A DNA stretch of 64,000 bases from Caulobacter sp. BK020. GTDB taxonomy: Bacteria > Pseudomonadota > Alphaproteobacteria > Caulobacterales > Caulobacteraceae. Position numbers and translations under genes: made by a program. Numbering within the stretch: position 1 is the first letter of the stretch; each line of letters starts with the position of its first letter. The stretch lies in NCBI RefSeq assembly GCF_004342605.1, contig NZ_SLZL01000001.1, positions 248,001 to 312,000 of the forward strand, read 5' to 3'. Shown here one piece after another: positions 25,600-34,431 of this stretch. The notes beneath the pieces are model-generated. The model was not told the DNA's origin. It did no database searches and was given only the letters and a program-made list of their open reading frames with translations.

Positions 25600-25812
25600 A
25601 TGAGCAAGTTCAAGCCGCCCAGGCCCGCCAACGACCATCTGTCCGCCTTCGGGGGCGGCGACGACCCCGACCAACTGACGGACGCGGAGATCGACGCCCG
25701 GATCGAGGCCGCCGAGATCGCCCGGCGACGGGCCCTGAAGCTGGGGCTTCTGCGGATGTTGGAAACGCCGCTGCCCAGCGCGGCGCGGGAGACGGGCCCG
25801 GACCGCCGTTGA
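25600..25812 (+). CDS. Small hypothetical protein
   Basis: A 70-residue protein with an excellent Shine-Dalgarno (AAGGAG, 6 nt before ATG). It has a basic, proline-containing N-terminus (MSKFKPPRPANDHLSAFGGG), an acidic segment (DDPDQLTDAEIDARIEAAEI) and an amphipathic helix with ARRRALKLGLLRML. No signal peptide or membrane helix. I do not recognise the family. The open frame extends upstream, but the ribosome-binding site fixes the start. Confidence 0.6.
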   Translation: MSKFKPPRPANDHLSAFGGGDDPDQLTDAEIDARIEAAEIARRRALKLGLLRMLETPLPSAARETGPDRR

Positions 25813-25844
25813 TGGCGCGTCCGCCCGGGCGTCGTGCAGGCTTT

Positions 25845-25870
25845 GGGGACACGCCGCGAGGGCGTGTCCC
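25845..25870. repeat. Short palindromic repeat, GGGGACA family
   Basis: GGGACACGCC-GCGAG-GGCGTGTCCC is a perfect 10-bp stem 33 bp after the small gene. It belongs to the same GGGGACA...TGTCCCC family as the elements at 34336 and 62040. Confidence 0.6.
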
Positions 25871-25900
25871 TGGCGTTGCCCCTGGCGTCGTCCGTTGTCA

Positions 25901-25955
25901 CTTGCCCCCACCTGGCCGCTTCGCGGCCTGTCCGCCCCCATAGGGGGCGGAGCCG
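25901..25955. repeat. CTTGCCCCC-family intergenic repeat, short copy
   Basis: CTTGCCCCCACCTGGCCGCT then TCGCGGCCTGTCCGCCCCCA matches the left half of the longer copies at 28228, 31484 and 58684. This copy lacks the right-hand CTTCCCCC...GGGGGAAG and GGGGGCAAG parts. Confidence 0.7.
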
Positions 25956-26144
25956 TCGCTTCGAGACTTTCGCCGCGCTTCATAAGTCTTACTGGCGCTT
26001 TTACTGATTTATCCACAGCCGCTCACAGTCCACCAACATGAACGCCGTGTAATGTGACGTCGAAGTAACCCACCTTTCCGGCTTGTAACTTGAGATGATC
26101 GTCCGGGGTCGGCAGTTATCGGGGCATCTGAGGGGATGACATCG
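25956..26144. promoter_or_regulatory. Upstream region of the TonB receptor
   Basis: An AT-richer patch of about 190 bp containing AATGTGACGTCGAAGTAACC and CTTGTAACTTGAGATGATCG, presumably the receptor promoter. No operator could be identified with confidence. Confidence 0.3.
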
Positions 26145-28214
26145 ATGACCAAGACCACGCTGCTGGCGACCACCGCCGCCGCCCTGCTGTTCGCCGCCGG
26201 GACCGCCCACGCCGCCGACGCCGCGCCGCAGGCCGCCCAGGTTCCGGTGCCCACGGGCCCGACCAGCCAGGCGCCGCTGGACGACGCGACCCAGAAGGGC
26301 GTGCTGGTCTTCACTCCCGACTTCTTCGCCGCCCAGCGGCCCAACACCGCCCTGGACATGGTCGACCGGGTGCCCGGCTTCACGGCCGACGACGGGGCCG
26401 GGACCCGCGGCTTCGAGGGCGCGGTCGGCAACATCCTGATCAACAACAACCGCCCGGCCTCGAAGAACGACGCCGGGACCGACGTGCTGGAGCGCACCCC
26501 GGCCAGCCAAGTCGACCGCATCGAGCTGATCCGCGGCGGGGCGCCGGGCATCGACATGCAGGGCTATTCGGTCGTCGTGAACGTGATCCTGAAGACCGCC
26601 GCCAGCCGCCAGTCGATCGTCACCTGGAACGCCGGCCTGTTCGACGGCGGCCACGACGTCTGGGGCGGCAGCTACCAGTTCACCGCCAAGAGCGGCGAGC
26701 GCAGCTGGAGCGTGCTGCTCAGCGACGGCACCTCGACCAGCGACTCCAACGGCGTGGGCCGCAACATCCGCCGCGACGCGGCCGGGGCGGTGCTGCGCGA
26801 CGAGGCCTTCATCAACGACAGCTGGGGCGGCGGCGACTCGGCCCGGGTCAACTATTCGGGCCCGCTGGCCGGCGGCAAGGTCGAGGCCACGGCCGAATAC
26901 GGCGTCCACGACTGGCGCGAATGGCAGAAGATCAGTTCGCCGGGCGTGCTGCGCACCAGCGACTACGCCGAGGACACCAAGTCGGGCGAGCTGGGCGTGA
27001 CCTATATCCGCCCCCTGAAGCCGAAGTGGACGCTGGAGGCCCGGGTCATCCACCAGTTCGAAAGCTTCGACGACGTGGCCACCGGCGCCGACAGCCAGGC
27101 GGGCCTGGACCAGCGCTTCACGGCCAAGGGCGACTCCTCGGAATCGATCCTGCGGGCCCTGGTCCGCCACGAGCGCGGCGCCGGCCTGACGATCGAGGCG
27201 GGCGGCGAACTGGCCTACAACATGCTCGACACCCACCAGACCTATGCCGAGAACGGCGCGCCGGTCGACCTGCCCAGCGCCTCGGTCAAGGTGGAGGAGC
27301 TGCGCGGCGAGGCCTTCACCAAGGCCACCTGGCGGGTCAATCCCAAGCTGACCCTGGAGGGCGGGGTGCGGCTGGAGACCTCGACGATCAAGCAGTCGGG
27401 CGACGCCTCCAACAAGGAAAGCTTCTTCTACGCCAAGCCGCGCTTCCAGGCGACCTGGACGCCCAAGGCCAACCACCAGGTGCGCTTCCGCTTCGAGCGC
27501 GAGCTGGGCCAGCTGGACTTCGAGGACTTCGCCGCCTCGTCCGACCTGGACGACGGCAATGTCTATGGCGGCAATGTCGACCTGCGGCCCGAGCAGCGCT
27601 GGATCTCGGAGATCACCTTCGAGCGGCGGTTCTGGGGCGAGGGCATCGTCTCGATCGGCTATCGCCACGACGAGATCATCGACGTGATCGACCGCCTGCC
27701 GCTGGACGGCGGTCTGTCGGCGGTGGGCAACATCGGCAACGGCACGCTGGACCGGCTGTCGGTCAATATCGTGGTCCCGACCGACAAGTGGGGGATCAAG
27801 GGCGGCCGCTTCACCTTCAAGAACGACTGGAACGAGACCCACGTCACCGATCCGACCACCCACAAGGACCGTCCGATCTCGGAGGTCCGCCCAACCCAGG
27901 CCAATATCGGCTTCCAGCAGGACATCGCCTCGTGGAAGACCCAGTGGGGGATCAACTGGCTGCCGAAGCTGGGCCGCGACACCTTCGACCCCGACCAGAC
28001 CGGCGGCTGGCGCGGCGCGGCCTATTTCGAGACCTTCGTCGAGTACAAGCCGACCCCGACCCTGGCCCTGCGGGCCCAGCTGAACATGTGGGACGACTTC
28101 GTCATCCGCCGCACGGTCTATGCCGACCGCGACACCCGGGCGGTGGCGTTCAGCGAAGAGCGCGACATCAACCCGCGGACCTTCTGGACGCTGCGGCTGA
28201 GGAAGACGTTCTGA
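26145..28214 (+). CDS. TonB-dependent outer-membrane receptor
   Basis: A 689-residue receptor for energised uptake of an unknown ligand. The signal peptide ends at about residue 22 (AGTAHAAD). The plug domain (about 45-165) shows ALDMVDRVPGFTADDGAGTR, GNILINNNRP and VDRIELIRGGAPGIDMQG. The rest is a 22-strand-type barrel with many alternating aromatic strands, ending FWTLRLRKTF with a C-terminal Phe as required for barrel assembly. I start at 26145, since GAGGGG lies 9 nt upstream; the ATG at 26136 abuts it. No adjacent TonB, regulator or substrate enzyme indicates the ligand. Confidence 0.9.
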   Translation: MTKTTLLATTAAALLFAAGTAHAADAAPQAAQVPVPTGPTSQAPLDDATQKGVLVFTPDFFAAQRPNTALDMVDRVPGFTADDGAGTRGFEGAVGNILINNNRPASKNDAGTDVLERTPASQVDRIELIRGGAPGIDMQGYSVVVNVILKTAASRQSIVTWNAGLFDGGHDVWGGSYQFTAKSGERSWSVLLSDGTSTSDSNGVGRNIRRDAAGAVLRDEAFINDSWGGGDSARVNYSGPLAGGKVEATAEYGVHDWREWQKISSPGVLRTSDYAEDTKSGELGVTYIRPLKPKWTLEARVIHQFESFDDVATGADSQAGLDQRFTAKGDSSESILRALVRHERGAGLTIEAGGELAYNMLDTHQTYAENGAPVDLPSASVKVEELRGEAFTKATWRVNPKLTLEGGVRLETSTIKQSGDASNKESFFYAKPRFQATWTPKANHQVRFRFERELGQLDFEDFAASSDLDDGNVYGGNVDLRPEQRWISEITFERRFWGEGIVSIGYRHDEIIDVIDRLPLDGGLSAVGNIGNGTLDRLSVNIVVPTDKWGIKGGRFTFKNDWNETHVTDPTTHKDRPISEVRPTQANIGFQQDIASWKTQWGINWLPKLGRDTFDPDQTGGWRGAAYFETFVEYKPTPTLALRAQLNMWDDFVIRRTVYADRDTRAVAFSEERDINPRTFWTLRLRKTF

Positions 28215-28227
28215 GGGGCCGGATCAC

Positions 28228-28348
28228 TTGCCCCCTACGGGCCTTCGGCCGTCTTCCCCCGGAGGGGGAAGAGCGCTGTGGTCGACGCTGTGCGGCTCCG
28301 CCCCCTATGGGGGCGGACAGGCCGCGAAGCGGCCAGGTGGGGGCAAGT
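28228..28348. repeat. CTTGCCCCC-family intergenic repeat, full copy
   Basis: 121 bp bounded by CTTGCCCCC and GGGGGCAAG, with internal CTTCCCCC/GGGGGAAG, GCCTTCGGCC and GCCGCGAAGCGGC blocks. It occupies the convergent space between the TonB receptor and pgi, so it may also serve as terminator. Confidence 0.8.
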
Positions 28349-28357
28349 GGGAAAACC

Positions 28358-29977
28358 CTACTTCTTCAACCGCCCGATCAGCGCCGAGGTCGACGGATCG
28401 TGCGCGCCCGCCACGCCGCTCTCCAGCTCGGGCAGGATGCGGCCGGCCATCACCTTGCCCAGCTCCACGCCCCATTGGTCGAAGCTGTTGATCCCCCAGA
28501 TCACCCCCTCGACGAAGGTCTTGTGCTCGTAGAGGGCGATCAGGGCGCCGAACGCCTGGGGCGTCAGGCGGTCCATCAGCACCAGGGTCGAGGGCCGGTT
28601 GCCGGCGAAGGTACGCTGCGGGGCCAGGGTGGCGATCTCGGCTTCCGAGACGCCCTTGGCCTGGAGCTCGGCGACCACGTCCGCCGTGGTCCGCCCCACC
28701 ATGAAGGCCTCGGCCTGGGCCAGCAGGTTGGACAGCAGCTTCTCGTGCATGCCAACCGGGCCTTCGTCCGACTTGGCGACCCCGATCAGCTCCATCGGCG
28801 TGATGTCGGTCCCCTGGTGCATGCACTGGAAATAGGCGTGCTGGACGTTGGTGCCCTCGTCGCCGAACACCACCGTGGCCGTGCCGCGCTTGACCGGCTG
28901 ACCGTCCGGCCCGACCGACTTGCCGTTGCTCTCCATCTCCAGCTGCTGGAGGAACGAGGCCAGGCGGCGCAGGCGGTGCGAATAGGGCACAACCGAGCGG
29001 GCGCGGCGGTCCAGGCCGTTGCGGTTGAACACCTGGGCCAGGGCGATCAGCACCGGGGCGTTGGCTTCCAGCGGGGCGGTCCGGAAGTGCTGGTCCATCT
29101 CGGCCGCGCCGTCCAGGAAACCCTGGAACACGTCCCAGCCGCAGGCCACGGCCACCGACAGGCTGACCGACGACCACAGCGAATAGCGGCCGCCGACCCA
29201 GTCCCAGAAGCCGAACACCCGGTCGTCGGCCACGCCGAAGGCGGCGGTCTTGTCCAGGGCGGTGGAGATGGCGGCCAGGTGGGCGTTGGCGCCGGTCTCG
29301 CCCAGGGCGGCGGCCAGCCAGGCGCGGGCCGCGCCGGCGTTGGCCAGGGTCTCCTGGGTGGTGAAGGTCTTGGAGACCACGATGACCAGGGTCTGTTCCG
29401 GGTCCATGTCGGCCGTGGTCAGGGCGAACTCGGCGCCGTCCACATTGGCCACGAAGCGCAGGTCGATCGACGGCTTGACCGGCCGCAGGGCGTCCCACAG
29501 CAGGCGGGGACCCAGGTCGCTGCCGCCGATGCCGATGTGCAGGATGGCCTTGAACGGCTTGCCGGTCGCGCCCTTGATCGCGCCCGAGCGGACGGCCTCA
29601 GCAAAGGCTTTCATCCGGGCGCGGACGGCCTCGACCTCGGCCATGACCGGAACGCCGCCGGCCTTGACGTCGACGTCGGCCCTGGCGCGCAGGGCGGTGT
29701 GCAGCACCGCGCGGCCTTCGGAGGAATTGATCGCCTCGCCGCCGAACATCGCCGCCCGGGCGCCTTCGACGTCGGCCGCGTGGGCCAGGTCGAGCGCGGC
29801 CTCGAGGCCGGCCTCGTCCCAGGCCTGCTTGGAAAGGTCGATGTGCAGGCCGGCGACGTCCAGGGTCAGGGTTTCCAGCCGCCGGGGCTCGGCGTCGAAG
29901 AACTCGACGATGCGCTTTTCGCCGGCGGCCTTGGCGGCGGCTTCCAGGCGGGTCCAGGCGGCGTCGAGATCGGCCAT
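28358..29977 (-). CDS. pgi: Glucose-6-phosphate isomerase
   Basis: Interconverts glucose-6-phosphate and fructose-6-phosphate. The 539-residue protein carries GIGGSDLGPRLL (sugar-phosphate loop), VVSKTFTTQETLANA, the family signature around GRYSLWSSVSLSVA, and the C-terminal block NSFDQWGVELGK. It is monocistronic, convergent with the TonB receptor and divergent from a small exported protein gene. Confidence 0.95.
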   Translation of the reverse strand: MADLDAAWTRLEAAAKAAGEKRIVEFFDAEPRRLETLTLDVAGLHIDLSKQAWDEAGLEAALDLAHAADVEGARAAMFGGEAINSSEGRAVLHTALRARADVDVKAGGVPVMAEVEAVRARMKAFAEAVRSGAIKGATGKPFKAILHIGIGGSDLGPRLLWDALRPVKPSIDLRFVANVDGAEFALTTADMDPEQTLVIVVSKTFTTQETLANAGAARAWLAAALGETGANAHLAAISTALDKTAAFGVADDRVFGFWDWVGGRYSLWSSVSLSVAVACGWDVFQGFLDGAAEMDQHFRTAPLEANAPVLIALAQVFNRNGLDRRARSVVPYSHRLRRLASFLQQLEMESNGKSVGPDGQPVKRGTATVVFGDEGTNVQHAYFQCMHQGTDITPMELIGVAKSDEGPVGMHEKLLSNLLAQAEAFMVGRTTADVVAELQAKGVSEAEIATLAPQRTFAGNRPSTLVLMDRLTPQAFGALIALYEHKTFVEGVIWGINSFDQWGVELGKVMAGRILPELESGVAGAHDPSTSALIGRLKK

Positions 29978-30088
29978 GCGGGCGTTCCTTTCGGTGCGGT
30001 TGGTAAATCGGCGTTTACCCGGGCGGGCTTACCAAACCCCTGCCGCCGCGTCATGAAGACCAATGACGTTTTTCGCGGGGAGAGCTCC

Positions 30089-30583
30089 ATGTCCTGTGAC
30101 GCCGTCGCCTTTTCCGCCATGCTCTGGCTGGCTTCGTTCAGTCCTGACGCAGCCCAGGCCGGCCCTGCTCCGGCCGTGGTCCAGCCGGGCCAAGCCCCGC
30201 CTTCGGTGGCGGGCGAGCCGCTGTTCATCGACATCGTTGGCCGGGCCAAAAAGCTGAAGGCCCAGACCGAGGCCTACCGCGCCGCCCTGCCCAAGGACCC
30301 CGCCGGCGTCGCCCAGGCCTTGAAGGGCTGGGACGCCTTCGGCCTCAAGATCGGCGAGCTGTCGGACCTGGACATGAAGGGCCACGTCACCCTGAAGGCG
30401 CGCGGGGCGGTCGACGACCTCAAGTGCATCCTGCGCGGCATCAGCCAGGACCTGCCCGAAAAGCTGAAGGCCGTCTCGGAGGCAAAAACCGTCAAGGACC
30501 AGGACCTGGCCCTGCGGGACATGGTCTATCTGCTGAACGACAATGTCGAGGTGATCACCGCGCCCCCGCAGCCGGCGGCCTGA
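30089..30583 (+). CDS. Hypothetical exported protein
   Basis: A 164-residue protein. The N-terminus MSCDAVAFSAMLWLASFSPD and a DAAQAG cleavage region look like a signal peptide. The mature part is helical (FIDIVGRAKKLKAQTEAYRA, then VKDQDLALRDMVYLLNDNVE) with one cysteine (LKCIL). GGGGAGA lies 6 nt before the ATG at 30089; an in-frame ATG at 30053 has no such site. I do not recognise the family. Confidence 0.65.
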   Translation: MSCDAVAFSAMLWLASFSPDAAQAGPAPAVVQPGQAPPSVAGEPLFIDIVGRAKKLKAQTEAYRAALPKDPAGVAQALKGWDAFGLKIGELSDLDMKGHVTLKARGAVDDLKCILRGISQDLPEKLKAVSEAKTVKDQDLALRDMVYLLNDNVEVITAPPQPAA

Positions 30584-30733
30584 GGCCGCAAGCCCCCTCG
30601 GTCGCGTCGCGACAGCTCCCCGAAGGGGAGATCCACGCGGTAAGGATCGGCGGCCACGACTTCGCCACCGGCGCTTGTTAAGGCGCAGCTTGCCATCCAG
30701 AAGGTCGCCTCCTCCCGAGCCCGCCCGCCGATC

Positions 30734-31471
30734 ATGTCGCCAAAGTTCAAATCCGCCGCCGCCCTCGCCGCCAGCCTGGTCCTGGCCGGCTGCGCGACCG
30801 AGACCAAGACCACGGTCTTCGTGCCGGTGGTCGCCCCGACCCCGCCCAGTTCGCTGACCCCGCAGCCGGTGATGCTGTTCAACCAGACCAAGGACGGCCG
30901 CAAGCTGTTCACCCTGGACGCCGAGTTTCCCTATTGCGACGTCGAGACCGGCAAGCTCATCGTTGTTCCCCGCTGGTACGTCACCGACTTCGCCAGCGTG
31001 CCCTGGTACGGCCAGGGGTTCATCGACCCCCAGGGGCCGACGGCGCGAGCCGCCATCGTCCACGACTGGCTCTACACGATCGGCGAGCCGGGCAAGCGCG
31101 AGGAGGCCGACGCCATCTTCCTGCGGGCCATGCTGAAATACGGCGTGCCGCCGTTCCAGGCCAACATCGCCTACAAGGCCGTGCGGATCGGCGGCGAGAA
31201 GGGCTACGGCCTGCCGACCGACTGGCGGTTCACCGATCCCAAGCGCCAGGACCTTTTCCAGCCGCCGCCGTTCCCCAAGCCCAGGACCGGGGCGGTGCGG
31301 ATCCTGCCGCGCTGCCAGGGCTTCGGGGCGCTGATCCAGTCCGGCTGGCGAGCCTATCCGCTCAAGGCCCCGACCGTGGTCACGCCGCCGCCGGTGGTGG
31401 TGACGCGGACGCCGCTGGACCAGGTGCGCGAGCGGCTGCCTTTCGGGGGCAAGAGCGAGAAAAGGAAGTAG
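30734..31471 (+). CDS. DUF1353-domain lipoprotein
   Basis: A 245-residue protein. The lipobox VLAGC predicts lipidation at Cys20. A DUF1353 domain spans about 60-160 (VTDFASVPWYGQGFIDPQGP, then ARAAIVHDWLYTIG), a fold known from phage and bacterial proteins of unknown role, with a HD-type motif at VHDWLY. The C-terminus is proline-rich (PPPVVV) and basic. No partner genes are apparent. Confidence 0.82.
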   Translation: MSPKFKSAAALAASLVLAGCATETKTTVFVPVVAPTPPSSLTPQPVMLFNQTKDGRKLFTLDAEFPYCDVETGKLIVVPRWYVTDFASVPWYGQGFIDPQGPTARAAIVHDWLYTIGEPGKREEADAIFLRAMLKYGVPPFQANIAYKAVRIGGEKGYGLPTDWRFTDPKRQDLFQPPPFPKPRTGAVRILPRCQGFGALIQSGWRAYPLKAPTVVTPPPVVVTRTPLDQVRERLPFGGKSEKRK

Positions 31472-31483
31472 AGAGGCGGCGCG

Positions 31484-31609
31484 CTTGCCCCCACCTGACC
31501 GCTTCGCGGTCTGTCCGCTCCCATGGGGGGCGGAGCCGCAGGGCGTAGAACCTTGAGGCTCTTCCCCCTCTGGGGGAAGACGATCGCGAAGCGATCCGTA
31601 GGGAGCAAG
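31484..31609. repeat. CTTGCCCCC-family intergenic repeat, full copy
   Basis: 126 bp from CTTGCCCCCACCTGACCGCT to GATCCGTAGGGAGCAAG, with the CTTCCCCC/GGGGGAAG inner stem. It lies between the convergent DUF1353 and dsbD genes. Confidence 0.8.
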
Positions 31610-31622
31610 CGACGGATCGCCG

Positions 31623-33803
31623 CTATCCCTTCGCCGCCTTCTCCACCGCCTCGATCACCAGCCCCTCGGTCAGCAGCTGCGGCAGGATCACCGGGTCGCC
31701 GCCGCCCTTGGGATAGACCAGGTACAGCGGCACGCCGGCGCGGCCGTGCTCGGCCAGGGCAGCGGCGATCGTGGCGTCGCGCTTGGTCCAGTCGGCGCGC
31801 AGCAGCACGGCGTCATTGGCCCTGAACGCGTCGACCAGGCGCTGGCCCTTCAGGGCGGTTCCTTCATTGACCTTGCAGGTGACGCACCAGTCGGCGGTGA
31901 AGTCGACCATCACCACCTTGCCCTGCCCTTGCAGCTCTTTGACCGTCTCCGGGCTCCACGGCTCGGCGCTCAGACCGGGACCAGCGGAGATCTCGGTCGA
32001 AGCGGCGGCGGGAGCCGAGGCGGCGGGCGCGGCCCGGACGCCGGCCGCCACCAGGGCCAGGGCGGCCACCAGAAACAGGGCCGCCAGGACGAAGGGAACG
32101 ACCGCGCCCTTGCCCTCGATGCGGCGGCCCTGCCCCAGGCCGTAGAGCCAGGCGGCGAAGGCGACCAGCACGCTGGCGGCCAGCAGGGCGGCCAGCGGGA
32201 TCGATCCCGTCTGCTGGCTGTAGACCCAGGCCAGCCAGGCGGCCGTGGCGTACATCGGGAAGGCCAGGCCCTTCTTCAGCACGTCCATCCACGGGCCGGG
32301 ACGCGGCAGGCGGGCCAGCAGGCCGGGGATGAAGGCCAGCAGCACGAACGGCGCGGCGAAGCCAATCGCCAGGCCCAGGAACACCAGCAGGGCGGCCAGC
32401 GGCGGCTGGGTCAGGGCGAAGCCCAGGGCCCCGGCCATGAACGGCGCGGTGCAGGGGGCGGCCACGACCACCGCCAGGGCGCCGGTCAGGAACGAGCCGC
32501 CCAGGCCCGAGCCGCCCGCGCCGGCCGCCACGCCCTGCACGGAGGCCCCGACCTCGAACACGCCGGACATGTTCAGGGCCACCAGCAGCATCAGCAAGGC
32601 CAGCCCCGCGACCACCGCCGGCGACTGCAGCTGGAAGCCCCAGCCGACCGCCGCTCCGCCGGCTCGCACGGCGATCAGCAGGCCGGCCAGGACCAGGAAG
32701 GTCGCCACCACCCCGGCCAGGAAGGCCAGGCCCTGGACGCGGGTCCGGCCGGCGTCGTGGGCGTGGGCGGTCAGGCTGGCGGCCTTCATCGACAGAATCG
32801 GGAAGACGCAGGGCATCAGGTTGAGGATCAGCCCGCCGAGGAAGGCGAAGGCCAAGGCCAGAGGCAGGCCCAGGCCCGCGCCCTCGGCGGCGCCATGCGC
32901 CTTGGCCGGCGCGGCCGGCGGCGCGCCCAAGCCGCCGGCCTCGGGGGGAAGCGCCCCCGGCGTGGCGGTAATCTCGTAGGCCGCGCCGTTCAGGGCCAGC
33001 ACCCCGGCCAGCTCGGTCGGCTTGGTCTCGGCCTGAGTGAAATCGTAGCCGGGGGTCAGCGACAGGGTCAGGCCTTCGGGGCCGCGCTCGATCGCCTGCT
33101 CGGGCGGGTGCTCGATGACCTTGCCGGAATAGGGATAGAAGAACGCGCCCGACACGTCGGCGCCCTTCAGCGGCGCGCCGGTCACGGCCAGCTTCAGCAC
33201 CGAACCCTCCAGCTGGAACACCGCCTTCAGCCCGGCCGGCTTGGGGGCCTTGGCCAGGGTCTGCGCGACCTTGGCGCCCCACTTCGGGTCGGCCTGGGGC
33301 GCGCCCGCCACGACCGGCAAGGTCAAGGTGACGACCGCGTCCTCGGGCACGCAGACCTGCTCGCAGACCAGGAAGGCGGCGGCGGCCTTCAGGGTGACGA
33401 CCGACCCGACCTGGGCGCTGGCCGGCACGCTGATCGGCACGGGCAGCAGCACCTCGCCGGTATAGGCGAAGTCCAGCAGCGGCCCGACGCGGCTCTTCTC
33501 CGGCGTCGGCCAGACGATGTCGCCGGCGGTCCAGCCGGCCGGCAGGGTCCAGACGATGCGGGTGGCGTCGCCGGCGTCGCCCGGATTGCGCCAATAGGTG
33601 TGCCAGCCGGGCTGGATCTTCTGGCGCAGGGCGACATAGACCGTCGAGCCCGGCGCGGCGCCGGCTTCCTGCGAGACCAGCTCGACCTCGATGTGGCCGG
33701 TCTGGACCGGATCGGCCTTGGCCGCGCCGCCCAGGCCCGGCACACCGGCGCACAGCAGGATCACCAGGGCCGGCAGGACGGCGAACAATCTGCGGAGCGG
33801 CAT
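31623..33803 (-). CDS. dsbD: Thiol:disulfide interchange protein DsbD
   Basis: Carries reducing power from cytoplasmic thioredoxin to periplasmic thiol proteins. The 726-residue protein has a signal peptide (to about residue 30), an N-terminal periplasmic domain (EVELVSQEAGAAPGS, WRNPGDAG) and an eight-helix membrane domain with its two redox cysteines in ILNLMPCVFPILSMK and VVAAPCTAPFMAG. The C-terminal thioredoxin domain has the active site WCVTC (C640, C643). I start at the ATG at 33803, directly before the signal peptide; the open frame continues upstream without support. Confidence 0.92.
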   Translation of the reverse strand: MPLRRLFAVLPALVILLCAGVPGLGGAAKADPVQTGHIEVELVSQEAGAAPGSTVYVALRQKIQPGWHTYWRNPGDAGDATRIVWTLPAGWTAGDIVWPTPEKSRVGPLLDFAYTGEVLLPVPISVPASAQVGSVVTLKAAAAFLVCEQVCVPEDAVVTLTLPVVAGAPQADPKWGAKVAQTLAKAPKPAGLKAVFQLEGSVLKLAVTGAPLKGADVSGAFFYPYSGKVIEHPPEQAIERGPEGLTLSLTPGYDFTQAETKPTELAGVLALNGAAYEITATPGALPPEAGGLGAPPAAPAKAHGAAEGAGLGLPLALAFAFLGGLILNLMPCVFPILSMKAASLTAHAHDAGRTRVQGLAFLAGVVATFLVLAGLLIAVRAGGAAVGWGFQLQSPAVVAGLALLMLLVALNMSGVFEVGASVQGVAAGAGGSGLGGSFLTGALAVVVAAPCTAPFMAGALGFALTQPPLAALLVFLGLAIGFAAPFVLLAFIPGLLARLPRPGPWMDVLKKGLAFPMYATAAWLAWVYSQQTGSIPLAALLAASVLVAFAAWLYGLGQGRRIEGKGAVVPFVLAALFLVAALALVAAGVRAAPAASAPAAASTEISAGPGLSAEPWSPETVKELQGQGKVVMVDFTADWCVTCKVNEGTALKGQRLVDAFRANDAVLLRADWTKRDATIAAALAEHGRAGVPLYLVYPKGGGDPVILPQLLTEGLVIEAVEKAAKG

Positions 33804-33926
33804 GAACAGGTTCCGAACGCGGCCAGGAAGAACGCCAAGACACATGGCTTGTCCAAGCGCTCTCGACAATGGCCAAGCCGTCGTGATCAGGTCCAGGACC
33901 CGCGTTCGCAACAGAGTCGCCCGTCC

Positions 33927-34319
33927 ATGCCCGCTTCCTTCGACGACATCGAGATCGGCCAGGTGGTCACGCTGGGAACCACGGTCGTCGACGGCAAGGC
34001 GCTGGAGGCCTTCTGCGCGGCCTTCCAGCCCGGCTGGCCGGCGGCCAGCGGCGCGCCCGACACCATGGTCTTCGCCATCTGGTCCAAGCTGGACGCCGAG
34101 GCCAGCGCCGCCTGGCCCCAGACCAAGCGGGTCGGGGTCGACGCCCTGCGCTGGCTGCGCAACCCGCCGGCCGGCGAACTGCTGCGCGGCCGCATGACGG
34201 TGATGGGCAAGGACCCGGTCGGCGACGGCAAGGGCATCGTCATCGCCCAGCACGACCTGCTGGACGAGGCGGGCCGGCTGGTCTTTTCGTGCCTGACGCG
34301 GAGCATCTTCGCGCGGTAG
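33927..34319 (+). CDS. MaoC-like/hotdog-fold protein
   Basis: A 130-residue protein beginning FDDIEIGQVVTLGTTVVDGK, the usual start of MaoC-type dehydratase domains (DxxxGxxxxxxxxxV). GRMTVMGKDPVGDGKGIVIA gives the long central strand region. The catalytic Asp/His pair of active hydratases is not obvious, so activity is uncertain. It is divergent from dsbD. Confidence 0.7.
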   Translation: MPASFDDIEIGQVVTLGTTVVDGKALEAFCAAFQPGWPAASGAPDTMVFAIWSKLDAEASAAWPQTKRVGVDALRWLRNPPAGELLRGRMTVMGKDPVGDGKGIVIAQHDLLDEAGRLVFSCLTRSIFAR

Positions 34320-34335
34320 GACCCCGGCTGAAGCT

Positions 34336-34361
34336 GGGGACAGGCACATGTGCCTGTCCCC
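34336..34361. repeat. Perfect palindrome, GGGGACAGGC family
   Basis: GGGGACAGGCACA followed by its exact reverse complement, 26 bp, 16 bp after the MaoC-like stop codon. The near-identical element at 62040-62065 shares the GGGGACAGGC...GCCTGTCCCC arms. Confidence 0.75.
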
Positions 34362-34373
34362 GACCGCGCAATG

Positions 34374-34406
34374 AAAAAGGCGGCGGGCTCTCTCGAACCC
34401 GCCGCC
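34374..34406 (-). terminator. Rho-independent terminator of sapC
   Basis: On the minus strand GGCGGCGGGT-TCGAGAGA-GCCCGCCGCC, a GC-rich stem, is followed by TTTTT, about 25 bp after the sapC stop codon. Confidence 0.85.
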
Positions 34407-34431
34407 TCTTCGACGCCGTGAAGCATCCAGC

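Noticed and set aside
26921-30583. A 1,220-residue open frame on the plus strand
   Set aside because: It runs in a second frame through the TonB receptor and antisense to pgi. Only its last 164 codons (from 30089) have a ribosome-binding site and signal peptide; the rest is a GC-rich shadow.
31746-34319. An 857-residue plus-strand frame antisense to dsbD
   Set aside because: Only the last 130 codons (from 33927) resemble a protein family. The remainder is Gln/Gly/Arg-rich antisense of dsbD.
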